Part shown: positions 1 to 10,037 of the stretch, in pieces
Position numbering within the stretch: the stretch's first letter is position 1
Layout of the letters: every line of letters begins with the position of its first letter
NCBI RefSeq assembly: GCF_029866485.1
Contig: NZ_CP092332.1
Location: 2,356,001-2,420,000 of the forward strand
Source: Flavobacterium keumense
GTDB taxonomy: Bacteria > Bacteroidota > Bacteroidia > Flavobacteriales > Flavobacteriaceae
Length of the DNA stretch: 64,000 bases
Direction of reading: 5' to 3'
Notes under the pieces: model-generated
What the model was told of the DNA's origin: nothing
Database searches by the model: none
What the model saw: the letters and a program-made list of their open reading frames with translations, nothing else
Program-made: the position numbers and the translations under genes

Positions 1-761
1 GAGACTACTCCTCTTTCTATACCTAAAGTAGTTGGTGAAACCAGAACAACTCCGTTCAAGTACATCCATTGACTATTTTGTAATTCTAACGCTAATCCAG
101 AAACTCTTGTGGTTCCATAACTTTCACCTATAAGATATTTTGGCGAAGCCCAACGATTATTTCGACTAACAAACGTTTTAATCCATTCTGCAAGATACTT
201 GACATCTGCATTCACACCAAAAAAAGTAGATTTTGGAGTTTCTTTATTCGTTATTCTAGAATAGGCTGTGTTTACTGGATTTACAAATACAATATCAGCT
301 ACATCTAAAATAGAATACGGATTTTCTTTTACCCCATAAGGCTGAATTGGATACCCTTCATCATCAATATTTAGCAAAGTAGGTCCTGTATAGGCAATTT
401 GCATCCAAACAGAGGCCGAACCGGGCCCGCCATTAAAAGAAATCACCAAAGGACGACTCGCACGATCTTTTACATCTGAACGCTCATAGTAAGTATAAAA
501 TAAACCCGCAATCGTTTTACCATCTTCATCCCAAACGGGTATTGTTCCCGTTGTAGCTTGATACGGTACATTTTTACCTTTGATAATAGAAATGTGCTGT
601 GTAACTACTTTTTCATCTGGATTGAATTTAATATTAGAAACTAAATTCTCAACTTTTTCAGGTAAAGTAGTAGTAGGAACTTCCGCTTTTTTAGGTTGAT
701 TTTGTGCATTACTCCAAAAGAAAGAACTTGTAATCACAAAAGACAACAACATTTTTTTCAT
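1..761 (-). CDS. Serine carboxypeptidase, S10 family (partial, C-terminus beyond window)
   Basis: The frame is open from an ATG at 761 to the left edge, giving 253 N-terminal residues. A lysine-rich start and hydrophobic stretch ending in SNAQ (about residue 20) look like a Sec signal peptide, so the enzyme should be periplasmic or secreted. The oxyanion-side motif NGGPGSASVWM lies near residues 110-120. The nucleophile motif GESYGTTR puts the catalytic Ser at about residue 214. These are hallmarks of peptidase family S10, which removes C-terminal residues from peptides. The catalytic Asp and His would lie in the missing part. A TACATTTG element at 804-811 is a fitting -7 box. Confidence in the family is high; the substrate is unknown. 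Confidence 0.9.
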   Translation of the reverse strand, partial: MKKMLLSFVITSSFFWSNAQNQPKKAEVPTTTLPEKVENLVSNIKFNPDEKVVTQHISIIKGKNVPYQATTGTIPVWDEDGKTIAGLFYTYYERSDVKDRASRPLVISFNGGPGSASVWMQIAYTGPTLLNIDDEGYPIQPYGVKENPYSILDVADIVFVNPVNTAYSRITNKETPKSTFFGVNADVKYLAEWIKTFVSRNNRWASPKYLIGESYGTTRVSGLALELQNSQWMYLNGVVLVSPTTLGIERGVV

Positions 762-803
762 AGTAATAGTATTAAACAGTTAAATATATTTCGATTAGAT
801 AAA

Positions 804-811
804 CAAATGTA
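804..811 (-). promoter_or_regulatory. -7 element TACATTTG of the S10 peptidase gene
   Basis: Read on the minus strand the bases give TACATTTG, matching the Bacteroidetes TAnnTTTG box, 42 bases before the ATG at 761. No TTG was found at the expected upstream distance, so only the -7 half is supported. Confidence 0.5.
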
Positions 812-861
812 AAATAAAACGGGAATAAATCATTCTATTCAAACAAGTTAAATACAGGTAT

Positions 862-893
862 AAAAAAATCCCAAAGCAAAGCTTTGAGATTTT
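862..893 (-). terminator. Rho-independent terminator of the PPIase gene
   Basis: On the minus strand an ATCTCAAAGC arm pairs with GCTTTGGGAT (one G-U pair) around a short loop and is followed by seven T. It lies directly after the stop codon of the peptidyl-prolyl isomerase gene. Confidence 0.75.
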
Positions 894-915
894 AATACTA
901 AATATTAACGATGAA

Positions 916-1848
916 TTATTTTACATCCATCAACTCGACATCGAATATTAAAGTAGCATTCGGTGGAATTACACCTCCAGCTCCACGAGAACCATATCCT
1001 AAATGAGATGGTATTACAAAACGTGCTTTATCACCCACTTGCAACAAGGCAATTCCTTCATCCCAACCTTCAATAACATTACCTCTACCTAATGGGAATT
1101 CTATTGGTTTTTTACGCGCATACGAACTATCAAATACTTTTCCGTCTGCTAATTGTCCAGAATAGTGAACAGAAACTGTTTTTCCATTTTCTGCTTTTTT
1201 ACCAGAACCTCTTTGAATAAATTGGTAACGCAATCCGGTTTCAGTTTTCTCAAAACCAGCCGCTAATTTTTCCATTTCAGCCTCAACAGCAGCACGTTCT
1301 GCCTCAATACGTTTTGCACGAGCACCTTCAAAAGTTCTAAAAGCTTCTACTGCATTCCATTGCTCAGCCTCTGCACCCACTCTAATTATTTCCAAAGTCT
1401 CCAAAACATCCCCTTGTGTCACAGCATCTACTACTTCCTGTCCTTCTACTACATGACCAAAAACAGTATGCTTACCGTCTAACCAAGATGTTGGAACATG
1501 AGTGATGTAAAATTGAGAACCATTAGTGCCAGGACCTGCATTAGCCATAGCTAAAACTCCCGGACGATCGTGTTTCAAACTCGGGTGAAATTCATCATCA
1601 AATTTATATCCAGGATCTCCTGTTCCAGTCCCCTGAGGACAACCTCCTTGAATCATAAAATCAGGAATTACACGGTGAAATGTTAATCCGTCATAATATT
1701 TTGTCCCTTGTGGTTTCACTTTGTTTTCCAAGTTACCTTCAGCCAAAGCCACAAAGTTTCCCACCGTTCCTGGCGTTAAATCGTGTGTTAATTTTACTAA
1801 AACCGACCCTTTAGTGGTGTTGAATTTAGCGTATATTCCGTTTTCCAT
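916..1848 (-). CDS. Peptidyl-prolyl cis-trans isomerase, cyclophilin-FKBP fusion
   Basis: The 310-residue protein joins two unrelated prolyl isomerase folds. Residues ~5-160 are cyclophilin, with FHRVIPDFMIQGG, the GTNGSQFYIT core and WLDGKHTVFG. Residues ~165-205 are a charged, probably helical linker rich in Glu, Ala and Arg. Residues ~210-310 are FKBP type, with VHYSGQLADGKVFDSS, VIEGWDEG and GYGSRGAGGVIPPNATL. Both catalytic cores look intact, so the protein should speed prolyl isomerisation during protein folding. No signal peptide is visible, which suggests the cytoplasm. It is a single-gene unit with its own promoter (1872-1902) and terminator (862-893). Confidence 0.93.
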   Translation of the reverse strand: MENGIYAKFNTTKGSVLVKLTHDLTPGTVGNFVALAEGNLENKVKPQGTKYYDGLTFHRVIPDFMIQGGCPQGTGTGDPGYKFDDEFHPSLKHDRPGVLAMANAGPGTNGSQFYITHVPTSWLDGKHTVFGHVVEGQEVVDAVTQGDVLETLEIIRVGAEAEQWNAVEAFRTFEGARAKRIEAERAAVEAEMEKLAAGFEKTETGLRYQFIQRGSGKKAENGKTVSVHYSGQLADGKVFDSSYARKKPIEFPLGRGNVIEGWDEGIALLQVGDKARFVIPSHLGYGSRGAGGVIPPNATLIFDVELMDVK

Positions 1849-1871
1849 TTTTGTTGATTTTTATTGAAGCG

Positions 1872-1902
1872 CAAAATTACAATAATAATATAGAAAAGGC
1901 AA
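1872..1902 (-). promoter_or_regulatory. Promoter of the PPIase gene (TTG-N20-TAATTTTG)
   Basis: On the minus strand a TTG (1900-1902) and a TAATTTTG box (1872-1879) are separated by 20 bases, matching the Bacteroidetes -33/-7 pattern, 24 bases upstream of the ATG at 1848. Confidence 0.65.
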
Positions 1903-1919
1903 AACTGAATTTATTTTAT

Positions 1920-2030
1920 GGGCGTGACCTCCGCAAGAGCTCCGGTCGGGCTGTACGCTTTATCTTTTTTGGTAGTCTCGAGAGCCTCGACTACCTAAAA
2001 AGGATGTCGCTACCATCCCTCACGCAAATT
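1920..2030. repeat. Putative structured intergenic repeat with three nested stems
   Basis: In the 420-base gene-free stretch 1849-2268 this GC-richer block can fold on itself. An outer stem GCGTGA (1922-1927)/TCACGC (2020-2025) encloses a hairpin GGTAGTC (1971-1977)/GACTACC (1989-1995) and another GGATG (2002-2006)/CATCC (2014-2018). A 62-codon reading frame crosses it but has no protein-like features. The layout resembles dispersed structured repeats I associate with flavobacterial genomes. Only one copy is in the window, so repeat status rests on memory. Confidence 0.45.
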
Positions 2031-2147
2031 CGTTTTTAAAATGACATAATCAATAATAAATACGCAAACTACAATTCGTATTTTTTTACATAACTATGTG
2101 AATAGTAAAATGTCTATCCCCATCTTTATAAAACTATCAAACCTATG

Positions 2148-2178
2148 CTTCCTTGTCTGCGGCATGCAGGTATGTGGT
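2148..2178. repeat. 31-bp dispersed repeat, copy 1
   Basis: This stretch matches 30696-30726 at 28 of 31 positions in the same orientation. In the other copy the centre is a perfect hairpin TGCCTG-TGG-CAGGCA; here the stem is decayed. It sits between the PPIase and trmD promoters with no reading frame. Confidence 0.6.
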
Positions 2179-2233
2179 AAAAAAATAAAAGAAACAAGCC
2201 GTTTGATGTAATTAAAAAACACACTAAACTTTG

Positions 2234-2241
2234 TACCTTTG
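2234..2241 (+). promoter_or_regulatory. -7 element TACCTTTG of trmD
   Basis: TACCTTTG matches TAnnTTTG and ends 27 bases before the ATG at 2269. A further in-frame ATG at 2239 would fall inside this box, so the downstream ATG is the better trmD start. No TTG lies at the right upstream spacing. Confidence 0.6.
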
Positions 2242-2268
2242 CCACTTTCCAACTTTGTTTTCATTAAA

Positions 2269-2946
2269 ATGCGCATAGACATTATTACCGTTCTTCCTGA
2301 ATTATTAAGAAGTCCTTTTGAAGCTTCAATTATGAAACGTGCCATCGATAAAGGCCTGGTAGAAGTTCACATTCATAATTTACGGGATTATACGACTAAC
2401 AAACAAAAAAGTGTTGATGATTACCCTTTTGGCGGTGGCGCTGGAATGGTCATGACGATACAACCCATTGATGCTTGTATAACGCATTTGAAAAGTCAAC
2501 GAGAATATGATGAAATTATCTATATGTCGCCAGATGGCGAAACACTAAATCAAAAAATGGCGAATACCATGTCGATGTACGAAAATATAATCATTTTATG
2601 TGGGCATTACAAAGGTGTTGATCAACGTGTGCGTGACCATTTTATCACCAAAGAAATTTCTATAGGCGATTATGTCTTGAGCGGTGGCGAATTAGGCGCT
2701 TTAGTACTATCTGATGCTTTAATCCGATTAATTCCTGGTGTTTTGAGTGATGAGACCTCGGCCCTAACTGACAGTTTTCAAGATGGTTTATTATCAGGCC
2801 CTATATACACTCGTCCAGCAGATTACAAAGGATGGAAAGTCCCCGAAGTATTAACCAGCGGTAATTTTGCCAAAATTGACAAATGGCGAGAAGAAAGGGC
2901 GTACGAACACACCAAAAATCGCCGTCCCGACTTATTAGAAGAATAA
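2269..2946 (+). CDS. trmD: tRNA (guanine-37-N1)-methyltransferase TrmD
   Basis: TrmD transfers a methyl group from S-adenosylmethionine to G37 next to the anticodon of a tRNA subset and so prevents +1 frameshifting. The start [13 protein letters not shown] at 2269 gives 225 residues, normal for the family; a longer frame from 2239 would start within the promoter. Family signatures are FGGGAGMVM near residues 60-68, [12 protein letters not shown], the trefoil-knot SAM site [14 protein letters not shown] near residues 130-143, and the C-terminal [16 protein letters not shown] with [10 protein letters not shown]. It is followed by rplS after 126 bases, a common pairing, but rplS also seems to have its own promoter. 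Confidence 0.96.
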   Translation: MRIDIITVLPELLRSPFEASIMKRAIDKGLVEVHIHNLRDYTTNKQKSVDDYPFGGGAGMVMTIQPIDACITHLKSQREYDEIIYMSPDGETLNQKMANTMSMYENIIILCGHYKGVDQRVRDHFITKEISIGDYVLSGGELGALVLSDALIRLIPGVLSDETSALTDSFQDGLLSGPIYTRPADYKGWKVPEVLTSGNFAKIDKWREERAYEHTKNRRPDLLEE

Positions 2947-2971
2947 TTCTTATTTTTTTATACATTTATAA

Positions 2972-3001
2972 TTGATAATTCATAATTTATATTTAATTTC
3001 G
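2972..3001 (+). promoter_or_regulatory. Promoter of rplS (TTG-N19-TAATTTCG)
   Basis: TTG at 2972-2974 and TAATTTCG at 2994-3001 (one mismatch to TAnnTTTG) are 19 bases apart. The bases after the box, GCACCCGCATT, recur after the tRNA-Met promoter at 60113-60120, which suggests a shared strong-promoter context. Confidence 0.5.
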
Positions 3002-3072
3002 CACCCGCATTAGACCAACCTCTGGCGAGAACCGTGAATGTTGCTCTATTTTAAACCATAATTAATATTATC
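3002..3072 (+). promoter_or_regulatory. Untranslated leader of rplS, possible bL19 leader
   Basis: About 65-70 bases separate the predicted transcription start from the ATG. Short complementary pieces occur (CATT/AATG, CAAC/GTTG), but no long stem was found by eye. From memory, a structured autoregulatory leader has been proposed upstream of flavobacterial bL19 genes; this may be one, and I cannot confirm it here. Confidence 0.25.
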
Positions 3073-3423
3073 ATGGCAGATTTAATGAAATTCGTAAAAG
3101 ACGAATTTGTAACAAGAAAAGATTTCCCAGATTTCGGAGCTGGAGACACTATCACAGTTTACTACGAAATTAAAGAGGGTGAAAAAACAAGAACTCAGTT
3201 CTTTAAAGGAGTGGTTATTCAAAGAAGAGGTTCTGGAACTACAGAAACTTTCACCATTCGTAAAATGTCTGGAGCTATTGGAGTAGAGCGTATCTTTCCA
3301 GTAAACTTACCAGCTTTACAAAAAATTGAAATCAATAAGAAAGGCGCTGTACGTAGAGCTAGAATTTTCTACTTCAGAGAACTTACTGGTAAAAAAGCAA
3401 AAATCAAAGATAAAAGAAGATAG
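3073..3423 (+). CDS. rplS: 50S ribosomal protein L19 (bL19)
   Basis: bL19 sits at the interface of the two ribosomal subunits. The 116-residue protein has the family core FGAGDTITVYYEIKEG, the basic RTQFFKGVVIQRRGSG segment and ETFTIRKMSGAIGVERIFP. The lysine-rich tail (KGAVRRARIFYFRELTGKKAKIKDKRR region) is typical. It lies downstream of trmD, a conserved neighbourhood, and ends before a strong terminator at 3444-3474. Confidence 0.97.
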   Translation: MADLMKFVKDEFVTRKDFPDFGAGDTITVYYEIKEGEKTRTQFFKGVVIQRRGSGTTETFTIRKMSGAIGVERIFPVNLPALQKIEINKKGAVRRARIFYFRELTGKKAKIKDKRR

Positions 3424-3443
3424 TATTTTATCGATTTATTATA

Positions 3444-3474
3444 AAAGTCTCAACAATGTTGGGACTTTTTTTTT
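3444..3474 (+). terminator. Rho-independent terminator of rplS
   Basis: The arms AAAGTCTCAACA and TGTTGGGACTTT pair with one G-U pair and are followed by nine T. Confidence 0.85.
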
Positions 3475-3552
3475 GCTAATTATAGAACTAAAAATTCTCA
3501 AATTAGGAATTTTACCCCCATAAAAATCACAATTTACAAATAAGGTGTGTAA

Positions 3553-5913
<2,361 letters not shown>

Positions 5914-5936
5914 TACAATCTCATTACTAATAATTT

Positions 5937-5967
5937 AAAAAGGCAACTATGTAAAGTTGCCTTTTTT
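5937..5967 (+). terminator. Rho-independent terminator of icd
   Basis: The arms AAAAAGGCAACT and AGTTGCCTTTTT form a long stem followed by T-rich sequence. Confidence 0.85.
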
Positions 5968-6043
5968 ATTTTAACGTTTGTTTGAAAAATTTCTCACAAC
6001 TTTTACTGAAATTTGCATTGCTTTTCAATATAATTATCAAATT

Positions 6044-8422
6044 ATGATTTCAAAAAAAATTAGTCTATTGTGCCTGTTGTTAAGTTGTTTATTTGCAACT
6101 GCCCAAGAAAAATTCACACTAAGTGGCACTATTAGCGACAGCAAAAGCAACGAAACCTTGATTGGAGTCAATCTGTTTATCCCTGAACTAAAAACGGGAG
6201 TAACGACTAACGAATATGGTTTTTATTCCATAACTATCCCTAAAGGAAATTACAACATCCGAATCAGCTATATGGGGTATCAAACCCTTGAAGAATTGAT
6301 ACAATTAAGTCAAAATACGAAAACTAATTTCAAATTGTTGACTAATGAAAATACTTTGAAAGAAGTTATAATAACCGATACTAAAACAAAAACGGATATT
6401 CGGAAACCAGAAATGAGCGTCAATAAACTTTCGATTTCAGCTATTAAACGAATGCCCGTAGTTTTAGGAGAAGTTGATGTTTTAAAATCCATTTTGTTAC
6501 TTCCTGGTGTAACCAATGCTGGCGAAGGAGCCTCTGGATTCAATGTTCGCGGCGGTGGAGCCGACCAAAACCTAATTCTGCTAGATGAGGCGACTATATT
6601 TAATTCATCTCACGTATTTGGATTTTTCTCTGTTTTTAATCCAGATGCTATCAAAGATTTAAAATTGTACAAAGGCGGTATACCAGCCCGTTTTGGCGGA
6701 AGAGCATCTTCTGTTTTAGATATTTATCAAAAAGACGGAAGTAGTAAAGAGTTTCATGCTAACGGAGGTATCGGTTTAATCTCAAGTCGCCTTTTAATAG
6801 AAGGTCCTTTGGTAAAAGACCGAGGTTCTTTCCTAATTGGAGGCCGAAGTTCCTATGCGCATCTATTCATGAAATTATCAAAAGACCAAAAAAATAACGC
6901 CGCTTATTTTTATGATTTGAATACTAAAATAAGCTACAAACTTAACCCAAACAACAACTTATATTTATCTGGTTATTTTGGCCGCGATGTGTTTAGTTTA
7001 GCCAATAGTTTCACGAATATTTACGGAAATTCTACACTTAACTTGCGTTGGAATCATTTATTTTCTGACAAACTATTCTCCAATTTGTCGTTAATCTATT
7101 CGGATTACTATTATGGTTTAGATTTGGATTTTGTAGGATTTCAATGGGATTCTGGAATCAAAAATTACAACATCAAATACGATTTCAAAAACTATATTTC
7201 GGACCGATTCAAATTGAATTACGGACTTAACGCTATCTATTATGATTTTAATCCAGGTACCATAAAACCTTCAAGTACTACATCGGGAATTAATTATTCG
7301 CAACTGGATAAAAAATACGCATTTGAACCCGCTTTGTATATTAATGCCGACCAAGAACTAACTGCAAAATTTTCGGTTTCTTATGGATTACGATACAGTT
7401 TGTTTTACCGTTTAGGGCAATCCAATTTGAATGTATATGCTAATAACAATCCGGTAACTTTCAATACCAATATGCAGATTTATGAAAAAGCAACGCCTAT
7501 TGGTACACAAACTTTTCAAAAAAATGAGGTATTAAAAAGCTACAACTATTGGGAACCTCGTTTTTCTTTGGCATACCAATTCAATGAAAAACAATCGATA
7601 AAAGCCAGTTACAATCGAATGGTGCAATACCTTCAATTGATTTCCAACACCTCTTCTCCTACTCCTTTGGATGTTTGGACACCAAGTGATAGTTTTATCA
7701 AGCCTCAAATTGCCGATCAAGTAGCTTTGGGCTATTTCAACAATTTTGCAAATGAGAATTATTCCTTAGAGGTGGAAACTTTCTACAAAAAAGTACAAAA
7801 CCGAATTGACTATATCGATGGAGCTGATTTGATTGCCAATAATGCTTTGGAACAAGTTATTTTGAATGGTCGAATGCGATCGTTCGGATTAGAAGTTATG
7901 CTAAAGAAAAACGAAGGTCGTTTGAATGGCTGGGTTTCTTATACTTTATCTAAATCACAACAACAAACTCCAGGAAGAACAGCTCTTGAATCAGGGATCA
8001 ATAACGGACAATGGTACAATTCAGCTTATGACAAAACACATAATTTAGCCATAACTAGTAGCTTCCTTTACAATGATAAATGGACTTTTGGAACTAATTT
8101 TTCCCTACAAACAGGACAACCTGTGACCTACCCAAATGGCCAATATCAATATCTCGGAATTACAATCCCAAGCTATGGACTACGCAATAAAAATCGACTC
8201 CCTGCATACCATCATCTAGACATCTCTGCAACTTTAACCCCAAGAAAAAACAACAATCGAAATTGGAAAAACGAATGGGTTTTTAGTATCTACAATCTGT
8301 ACAATAGAAAAAATGCTGCAGCAATTAATTTTAGACAAAATAGCGAAACTCGAGCTAACGAAGCTGTTAAAACTTCGATCTTTGGAATGGTTCCCGCTGT
8401 GAGTTATAACTTTAAATTTTAA
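6044..8422 (+). CDS. TonB-dependent receptor with carboxypeptidase-like N-terminal domain
   Basis: This is an outer-membrane active transporter energised by TonB. The start MISKKISLLCLLLSCLFATAQ at 6044 provides a clean signal peptide; the frame runs 22 codons further upstream without one. Residues ~25-105 form a CarboxypepD_reg-like beta domain (GTISDSKSNETLIGVNLFIP, GFYSITIPKGNYNIRISYMGYQ). Residues ~115-220 form the plug (FNVRGGGADQNLILLDEATI, GGIPARFGGRASSVLDI). The rest is a beta-barrel ending in an aromatic residue (YNFKF). The next gene, four bases on, is a DUF4249 lipoprotein, a common partner, so the pair probably forms one uptake unit. The substrate is not evident. Confidence 0.93.
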   Translation: MISKKISLLCLLLSCLFATAQEKFTLSGTISDSKSNETLIGVNLFIPELKTGVTTNEYGFYSITIPKGNYNIRISYMGYQTLEELIQLSQNTKTNFKLLTNENTLKEVIITDTKTKTDIRKPEMSVNKLSISAIKRMPVVLGEVDVLKSILLLPGVTNAGEGASGFNVRGGGADQNLILLDEATIFNSSHVFGFFSVFNPDAIKDLKLYKGGIPARFGGRASSVLDIYQKDGSSKEFHANGGIGLISSRLLIEGPLVKDRGSFLIGGRSSYAHLFMKLSKDQKNNAAYFYDLNTKISYKLNPNNNLYLSGYFGRDVFSLANSFTNIYGNSTLNLRWNHLFSDKLFSNLSLIYSDYYYGLDLDFVGFQWDSGIKNYNIKYDFKNYISDRFKLNYGLNAIYYDFNPGTIKPSSTTSGINYSQLDKKYAFEPALYINADQELTAKFSVSYGLRYSLFYRLGQSNLNVYANNNPVTFNTNMQIYEKATPIGTQTFQKNEVLKSYNYWEPRFSLAYQFNEKQSIKASYNRMVQYLQLISNTSSPTPLDVWTPSDSFIKPQIADQVALGYFNNFANENYSLEVETFYKKVQNRIDYIDGADLIANNALEQVILNGRMRSFGLEVMLKKNEGRLNGWVSYTLSKSQQQTPGRTALESGINNGQWYNSAYDKTHNLAITSSFLYNDKWTFGTNFSLQTGQPVTYPNGQYQYLGITIPSYGLRNKNRLPAYHHLDISATLTPRKNNNRNWKNEWVFSIYNLYNRKNAAAINFRQNSETRANEAVKTSIFGMVPAVSYNFKF

Positions 8423-8426
8423 TAAC

Positions 8427-9248
8427 ATGAACAGAATATACTTCATTTGGGTTTGGATTTTGAGTTTTTTATTTCTTAGTTGTGAAGAAGTAATTCCTTT
8501 ACATTTAGAAACAGCTCCCCCAAAATTAGTTATTGAAGCGGCTATCGTTTGGAAAAAAGGTAGTAGTGGAGCTACTCAAAAAATCAAATTGAGTACAACT
8601 ACTAGCTTTTACAACAACATTCCAAATAAGGTCTCAGGCGCTACCGTTTTTATAAAAAATAGCAGTAACACAATTTTCAACTTTATAGAGGTACCCGCTA
8701 CCGGAGAATACAAATGCTTGAATTTTGTTCCTGTACTTGGTGAAAATTACACCCTAACAATAATTGCTGATGGGAGTACTTATATAGCCACTGAAACTTT
8801 ACTCCCAGTTGCTCCAATAACCAAAGTAGAACAAAATAACCAAGGTGGATTTAGTGGTAAAAACATTGAATTAAAAGCATTTTATAATGACCCTGTAAAC
8901 ACCCCTAATTATTATCTATATCGCTATACTTATTCTAATCAAGCAACTTCAAACTTTTATGCTGATGACGATAGTTTTTTTAGTGGAAATGAATTTTTTA
9001 GTATTTCACAAAATGATAATTTAAAACCTGGTGACAAGGTAGAAATTAATCATTATGGTATTTCAAAAACCTACTATAATTACATGAATATTATTGTTTC
9101 AATAGCAGGTAATAGTGGAGGTAGCCCTTTCCAATCTCCTCCAGCTACTGTAAGGGGAAATATTATTAATAGTACTCATCCCGAAAATTTTCCGTTAGGG
9201 TATTTTTCTTTAAGTGAATATGATACCGTAAATTATACTGTCCAATAA
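8427..9248 (+). CDS. DUF4249 family lipoprotein, partner of the TonB receptor
   Basis: The 273-residue protein begins with a hydrophobic signal ending in LFLSCEE, a fair type II lipobox with Cys at about residue 19, so it should be a lipoprotein. The following region (PLHLETAPPKLVIEAAI, then SGATVFIKNSS and the ENYTLTIIADG strand) matches my recollection of DUF4249, a Bacteroidetes family encoded beside TonB receptors. By analogy with SusD-like partners it may sit on the receptor and help capture ligand, but that role is inference. It starts four bases after the receptor stop, so co-transcription is likely. Confidence 0.8.
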   Translation: MNRIYFIWVWILSFLFLSCEEVIPLHLETAPPKLVIEAAIVWKKGSSGATQKIKLSTTTSFYNNIPNKVSGATVFIKNSSNTIFNFIEVPATGEYKCLNFVPVLGENYTLTIIADGSTYIATETLLPVAPITKVEQNNQGGFSGKNIELKAFYNDPVNTPNYYLYRYTYSNQATSNFYADDDSFFSGNEFFSISQNDNLKPGDKVEINHYGISKTYYNYMNIIVSIAGNSGGSPFQSPPATVRGNIINSTHPENFPLGYFSLSEYDTVNYTVQ

Positions 9249-9321
9249 ATGAAACATCCATTTTATCCAACTTTATACCCACAATTAATTTAATACCTTT
9301 ACATTACTAAAAAAAATCAAA

Positions 9322-9984
9322 ATGTCTTCACATCACATTGTTAGAGATGACCAAGAACCAGCTTTAATTATAGCTAATGGAGCTGCATGTCAATCTGAAT
9401 TATTGGGACAATTATTAGAATGGTCTCCATTAGTTGTTGTGCTTGACTCTGCCATAGAACGCGTGATGGAATTAGATATCAAAGTTGATATCCTTTTAGG
9501 AGATTTCGATCGAAATTTTAATCCAGAACTATACAAAACCAAACAATTCCCAATTGAAATTATCCATACCCCAGATCAAGATAAAACAGACCTAGAGAAA
9601 GCATTTGATTATTTAATTTCGCGCAACATTACTGCTGTAAATGTAGTTTGGGCAACAGGTAAAAGAGCAGACCATACCATAACCAATATTACTAACATCA
9701 TCCGGTATCGAGATACTTTGAAAATTGTAATCTTGGACGATCATTCTAAAATATTTTTACTACCTAAAAAATTTGAAAAATGGTATCCTGCCAATACACC
9801 TATTTCTTTAATTCCAATAGGTCATGTTACTGGTATTCAATCTACTAACCTATTCTATCCTTTGCAAGGCGACAGTCTTACCTTAGGCCTTCGAACTGGA
9901 AGTAGCAATTATGTTGCCCAAGATGGTATTGTAAGTATTGAACATAACGAGGGCGACTTATTACTTATGGAATGTGTGGATTGA
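9322..9984 (+). CDS. Thiamine pyrophosphokinase family protein
   Basis: Family members transfer pyrophosphate from ATP to thiamine to make thiamine diphosphate. The 220-residue protein shows LIIANGAACQSELLGQLLEW at the N-terminus. The acidic catalytic motif ILLGDFDRNF lies near residues 56-65, followed by TPDQDKTDLEKAFDYL near residue 90 and GKRADHTITNI near residue 115. The C-terminal thiamine-binding part has GLRTGSSNYVAQDGIVSI. No thiamine riboswitch is visible upstream. It is a separate unit between the DUF4249 gene and rmuC. The assignment is firm, although substrate specificity was not tested. Confidence 0.88.
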   Translation: MSSHHIVRDDQEPALIIANGAACQSELLGQLLEWSPLVVVLDSAIERVMELDIKVDILLGDFDRNFNPELYKTKQFPIEIIHTPDQDKTDLEKAFDYLISRNITAVNVVWATGKRADHTITNITNIIRYRDTLKIVILDDHSKIFLLPKKFEKWYPANTPISLIPIGHVTGIQSTNLFYPLQGDSLTLGLRTGSSNYVAQDGIVSIEHNEGDLLLMECVD

Positions 9985-10037
9985 TTTTCTAAATCAACTC
10001 AGAATTTCTTACTTTTACTCACCATAAAAAAATAAAA

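Noticed and set aside
1851..2039. 62-codon plus-strand frame after the PPIase gene
   Set aside because: It runs through the multi-stem repeat and the PPIase promoter and has no protein-like pattern.
2239..2268. Ten-residue N-terminal extension of TrmD
   Set aside because: The upstream ATG overlaps the -7 promoter box, and [13 protein letters not shown] is the family start.
9241..9321. Thiamine (TPP) riboswitch before the thiamine pyrophosphokinase gene
   Set aside because: The spacer is only about 70 bases and lacks the conserved CUGAGA and GG motifs.
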